A DNA stretch of 7,324 bases. Source: Methanobacteriota archaeon (lineage in GTDB: Archaea; Thermoplasmatota; Poseidoniia; Poseidoniales; Poseidoniaceae). Positions 5,443-7,324 of the stretch are shown here, one piece after another. The position numbers and the translations under genes are program-made. The stretch's first letter is position 1. Every line of letters starts with the position of its first letter. The notes under the pieces were generated by a model. That model saw nothing but the letters and a program-made list of their open reading frames with translations, did not search any database and was not told the origin of the DNA. The DNA lies in contig NZMN01000004.1 in NCBI GenBank assembly GCA_002694525.1, forward strand, positions 84,875 through 92,198, written 5' to 3'.

Positions 5443-6435
5443 TCAAGCAAGGGCTCGCTCAAGAACCAGTTCATCAAGCAGGCGAATGGTGTCGGCCTGG
5501 TCGTGGCTGATGGGTTCGTCGTAGTAACAGAGAATACCGTCGGGGTCGTAGCTGTCGGAGGTAAGGCGGTGGACGAGGGTTTTGGCGAGAGGAGGGTAGT
5601 CGGTCGCTACCTTCCTCATGAAGATGGGGTCCGTTTGCCATTCGTTGGCGTTGCGCAGCAGCGCAGGGCAGGCGGAAAGATGCTCGACGGTTTCAAAGAA
5701 GCCGGACAGCGCGTAGTGGCCGGTTGATTCCTTGTCGATGTCGTCAAACAGCGGGTTCCACCACCACTGACGTGGTTTTCGATACTCAACCTTGCAGCCC
5801 TTGGTCAAGGGTTGGCCAAAATGGAGGCGCCACATCCAACCGTTGGTGCCCGCGAACGTGAACGTGTCCGTTTTGAAATCGAAGACACCGTCAACTTCCT
5901 CGGCGAAGTGCTTCTGCATGCTGGCGGTCAGGGGCGATTGGGCAAGACCGTAAATCTGGAACAGCGTTCGACGAAGGGGCGTGAGGCTTTCCTGCAACCA
6001 CGTCACATCGTCGTTGAGCAGACCCAGGATGTAGCCGGCCAGCAAATCGCATGCAGGCATGTTCTTCTGCGGCTGAACCTGTACGCAAGCCGTTTTCGGC
6101 TCGTTGACCAGACCGCTCTTCGGATGCACCTCAACGACGTCAAAGGAATTGTAGTCGAACGGGTTGACGAACTTGTTGATGAAGGCGTTGATGTCAACGC
6201 GATAGATGGCCAGCCGACCGGCGATGACGAGGTGAAACTCGTCGTCGAACTGCATCCTGTCCTCGTGCTTTCGGATGATGCCCATGACCAAGCCTGCTGC
6301 TCGGTTGGCGGCCGACGCGATGTCCTTCATTCGCTTGTGGACCAGACCTCTTCGAAATTCCTGCAAAGGAACCTCGTCGTCCGCCCCTGCAAACAAGTCG
6401 TTGATGAACGCTCCAAGGGTGTCGTCTGCTGCCAT
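5443..6435 (-). CDS. Unrecognised 330-residue soluble protein
   Basis: I do not recognise this family. ATG 6435 is preferred over the in-frame GTG at 6444 because a TATA-like TTTATCAA lies about 26 nt before the ATG but only about 17 nt before the GTG; the transcript would then be leaderless. There is no signal peptide and no convincing membrane helix. The N-terminus is acidic, followed by a basic helical region (QEFRRGLVHKRMKDIAS, then RKHEDRM), then a strand-rich part (EFHLVIAGRLAIYRVDI). Trp and Phe are frequent, with a run of three Trp in KPRQWWWNPLFDD and a NGWMWRLHFG segment. The C-terminus is mainly helical (DQADTIRLLDELVLERALA). It follows the HAD gene on the same strand by 30 bp and ends 32 bp from the 3' end of the tRNA. 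It is a good candidate for a lineage-specific protein. Confidence 0.8.
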   Translation of the reverse strand: MAADDTLGAFINDLFAGADDEVPLQEFRRGLVHKRMKDIASAANRAAGLVMGIIRKHEDRMQFDDEFHLVIAGRLAIYRVDINAFINKFVNPFDYNSFDVVEVHPKSGLVNEPKTACVQVQPQKNMPACDLLAGYILGLLNDDVTWLQESLTPLRRTLFQIYGLAQSPLTASMQKHFAEEVDGVFDFKTDTFTFAGTNGWMWRLHFGQPLTKGCKVEYRKPRQWWWNPLFDDIDKESTGHYALSGFFETVEHLSACPALLRNANEWQTDPIFMRKVATDYPPLAKTLVHRLTSDSYDPDGILCYYDEPISHDQADTIRLLDELVLERALA

Positions 6436-6456
6436 GAACTTCACAGCGTTTGACTC

Positions 6457-6464
6457 TTGATAAA
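6457..6464 (-). promoter_or_regulatory. TATA-like box of the 330-residue protein gene
   Basis: TTTATCAA (minus strand) is centred about 26 nt before ATG 6435. It lies in the 30-bp gap after the HAD gene, so the 330-residue protein can be transcribed on its own, although read-through from the HAD gene is also possible. It supports the ATG over the GTG at 6444. Confidence 0.5.
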
Positions 6465-6465
6465 C

Positions 6466-7131
6466 CTACGACGACCAGTCAACAATGTCCCATCCGTTGG
6501 ATTCAGCATGCCTTCGGAGGGAACCTTCCGGACTGACGGCGATGGCGTGGCCGCAGAGCGCCATGAACCATGAATCAGCGAGCGTGTTTCCGTAGCCATA
6601 ACAGGCGCTGAGATCGTGACCGTTTGCTTTCGCGTCGGCCTGCACGACCGGCACCTTCCCTTTTCTACGAGGCACGCTCCAACCCCGTTCGGAACCCGAG
6701 AGCCGACCGGTGCGAACCGCGGGTCCACAACCGTACACCTCGTCCATGGACAACACCCTGGCCATCGCTTCGGCCATGGGCGCAACCGTGGCGGTGACCA
6801 AAACCAAACGATGCCCCTGTTGCCGGTGCCAGTCCAGTCGGTCCCAGGCCTGTTGGGGAACACGGGCGCGAAGGCGTTCTTCGGCAAGTTGGTTGGAATA
6901 GCGCTCGAGAACCTCCCACGAGGCGAGCGAGAAGTGCCCGCGATTTCGTGCGGCATCGTACACGGCGCGTCCTCGGAGAAGATTCGTCAGAAAACCTGCG
7001 GTCCACGCGATGGTGCCCCACGGGATGCGCCATGGTCGGTTACGAGCAAGATGAGCGGCGAGGGTTTTCTCGCTTGAGGCGTTGAGGAGCGTTCCGTCGA
7101 GATCGAAATAGGCCGCGACGTCGGTCCCCAT
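6466..7131 (-). CDS. HAD superfamily hydrolase, subfamily IB (phosphoserine-phosphatase-like)
   Basis: The 221-residue protein has the four HAD motifs. Motif I is DLDGT (10-14), where Asp10 would form the phospho-aspartate and Asp12 act as acid/base. Motif II is VTAT (112-115). Motif III is RKGK, with Lys159 likely. Motif IV is GNTLAD (181-186), where the first acidic residue of the usual GDS-x-x-D is Asn and the second Asp is kept. A mostly helical cap lies between motifs I and II, and the C-terminal AVSPEGSLRRHAESNGWDIVDW fits the IB subgroup, which often has NPD-x-x-LRR-x-A there. It would hydrolyse a small phosphate ester in the cytoplasm; the substrate is unknown. ATG 7131 places the motif I strand at its usual distance; a longer start at 7206 adds 25 residues without similarity to the fold and would overlap the upstream gene. 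No clear Shine-Dalgarno site precedes it. Confidence 0.88.
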   Translation of the reverse strand: MGTDVAAYFDLDGTLLNASSEKTLAAHLARNRPWRIPWGTIAWTAGFLTNLLRGRAVYDAARNRGHFSLASWEVLERYSNQLAEERLRARVPQQAWDRLDWHRQQGHRLVLVTATVAPMAEAMARVLSMDEVYGCGPAVRTGRLSGSERGWSVPRRKGKVPVVQADAKANGHDLSACYGYGNTLADSWFMALCGHAIAVSPEGSLRRHAESNGWDIVDWSS

Positions 7132-7186
7132 GGGTTGTCCACGCAACAAACCTACATGAGCGAACCGCTTTCTGTTGGTACAGACG

Positions 7187-7324
7187 TCAGGATTTCCCAG
7201 CGTCATCGGTGGTTGGACCGTAGACCCTGCGTCCAGCGCGGTGATCTTGCCACCAAGTCAGAGACTGGCGAAGGTTTCGAGTGATGAAGAAGCCAATTTT
7301 CCGTGGCGTTAGCCCGTGGTTTCG
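7187..7324 (-). CDS. C-terminal end of an unidentified protein (5' end outside window)
   Basis: A minus-strand frame is open from the window edge for 45 codons to a TGA at 7189-7187. The peptide begins RNHGLTPRKIGFFITRNL, continues with QSLTWWQDHRAGRRVYGP and ends TTDDAGKS. The mix of residues is protein-like, with an amphipathic basic part and a hydrophilic tail, and it lies on the strand of the next gene, 55 bp upstream of the HAD start, consistent with an operon. It is too short to identify. A second minus frame, also open for most of this stretch, gives a less convincing peptide, so the call is tentative. Confidence 0.45.
   Translation of the reverse strand, partial: RNHGLTPRKIGFFITRNLRQSLTWWQDHRAGRRVYGPTTDDAGKS

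Noticed and set aside
5390..5445. Integration site at the 3' end of tRNA-Arg
   Set aside because: No second copy of the tRNA 3' end is visible in the window and no integrase gene is present.
5244..5477. Upstream extension of the thioesterase frame by 78 codons
   Set aside because: It runs through the antisense of the tRNA-Arg gene and its promoter, and adds no hotdog-fold sequence.
5812..6453. 213-codon plus-strand frame opposite the 330-residue gene
   Set aside because: The minus-strand frame is longer, has a promoter at the right distance and a more protein-like composition; the plus frame looks like a shadow.
7284..7324. Possible plus-strand gene start (peptide MKKPIFRGVSPWF) at the window edge
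   Set aside because: Only 13 codons are visible, with no TATA or clear Shine-Dalgarno site, and it is antisense to a frame that better fits the gene order. It cannot be excluded without more sequence.

Overview
The window looks archaeal, most probably a marine planktonic euryarchaeon such as Marine Group II / Poseidoniales. That assignment is an inference. The evidence is: A/T-rich TATA-like boxes centred about 26 nt before the first transcribed or translated base of three genes; apparently leaderless starts at two of those and Shine-Dalgarno sites inside two gene pairs; a tRNA gene that does not encode its CCA end; and a very large secreted, calcium-motif-rich, Asn-rich surface protein. Base composition is moderately GC-rich throughout, and no insertion sequence, CRISPR array, prophage gene or rRNA is visible.

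Layout. Positions 3164 down to 1 (minus strand) hold the first 1054 codons of one open gene for a secreted surface protein with FG-GAP/VCBS-type Asp-rich repeats, two fibronectin-III-like domains and a further Ig-like region; its 3' end lies beyond the window. It is divergent, across 107 bp, from a plus-strand two-gene unit (3272-4267): an unrecognised protein with a winged-helix-like C-terminus and a pentapeptide-repeat protein. The latter converges on, and overlaps by 16 bp, a minus-strand pair (5243-4252): a hotdog-fold thioesterase and a four-helix membrane protein, coupled by an ATGA overlap. A tRNA-Arg(GCG) gene (5337-5410, plus) is divergent from that pair. Beyond it, on the minus strand, are an unrecognised 330-residue soluble protein (6435-5443), a HAD-IB-type phosphatase (7131-6466), and the apparent C-terminus of another gene (from the window edge to 7187).

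How the genes may work together. The surface protein stands alone and probably acts outside the cell in adhesion or substrate capture. The winged-helix and pentapeptide genes are 9 bp apart and presumably co-expressed; one may bind DNA while the other is a rod-like beta-helix, but no function is proven. The thioesterase and membrane protein are translationally coupled, which suggests lipid or acyl-CoA related work at the membrane. The HAD, 330-residue and tRNA genes are consistent with chromosomal housekeeping context. I see no clear defence or mobile system. The least explained parts are the winged-helix/pentapeptide pair and the 330-residue Trp-rich protein.
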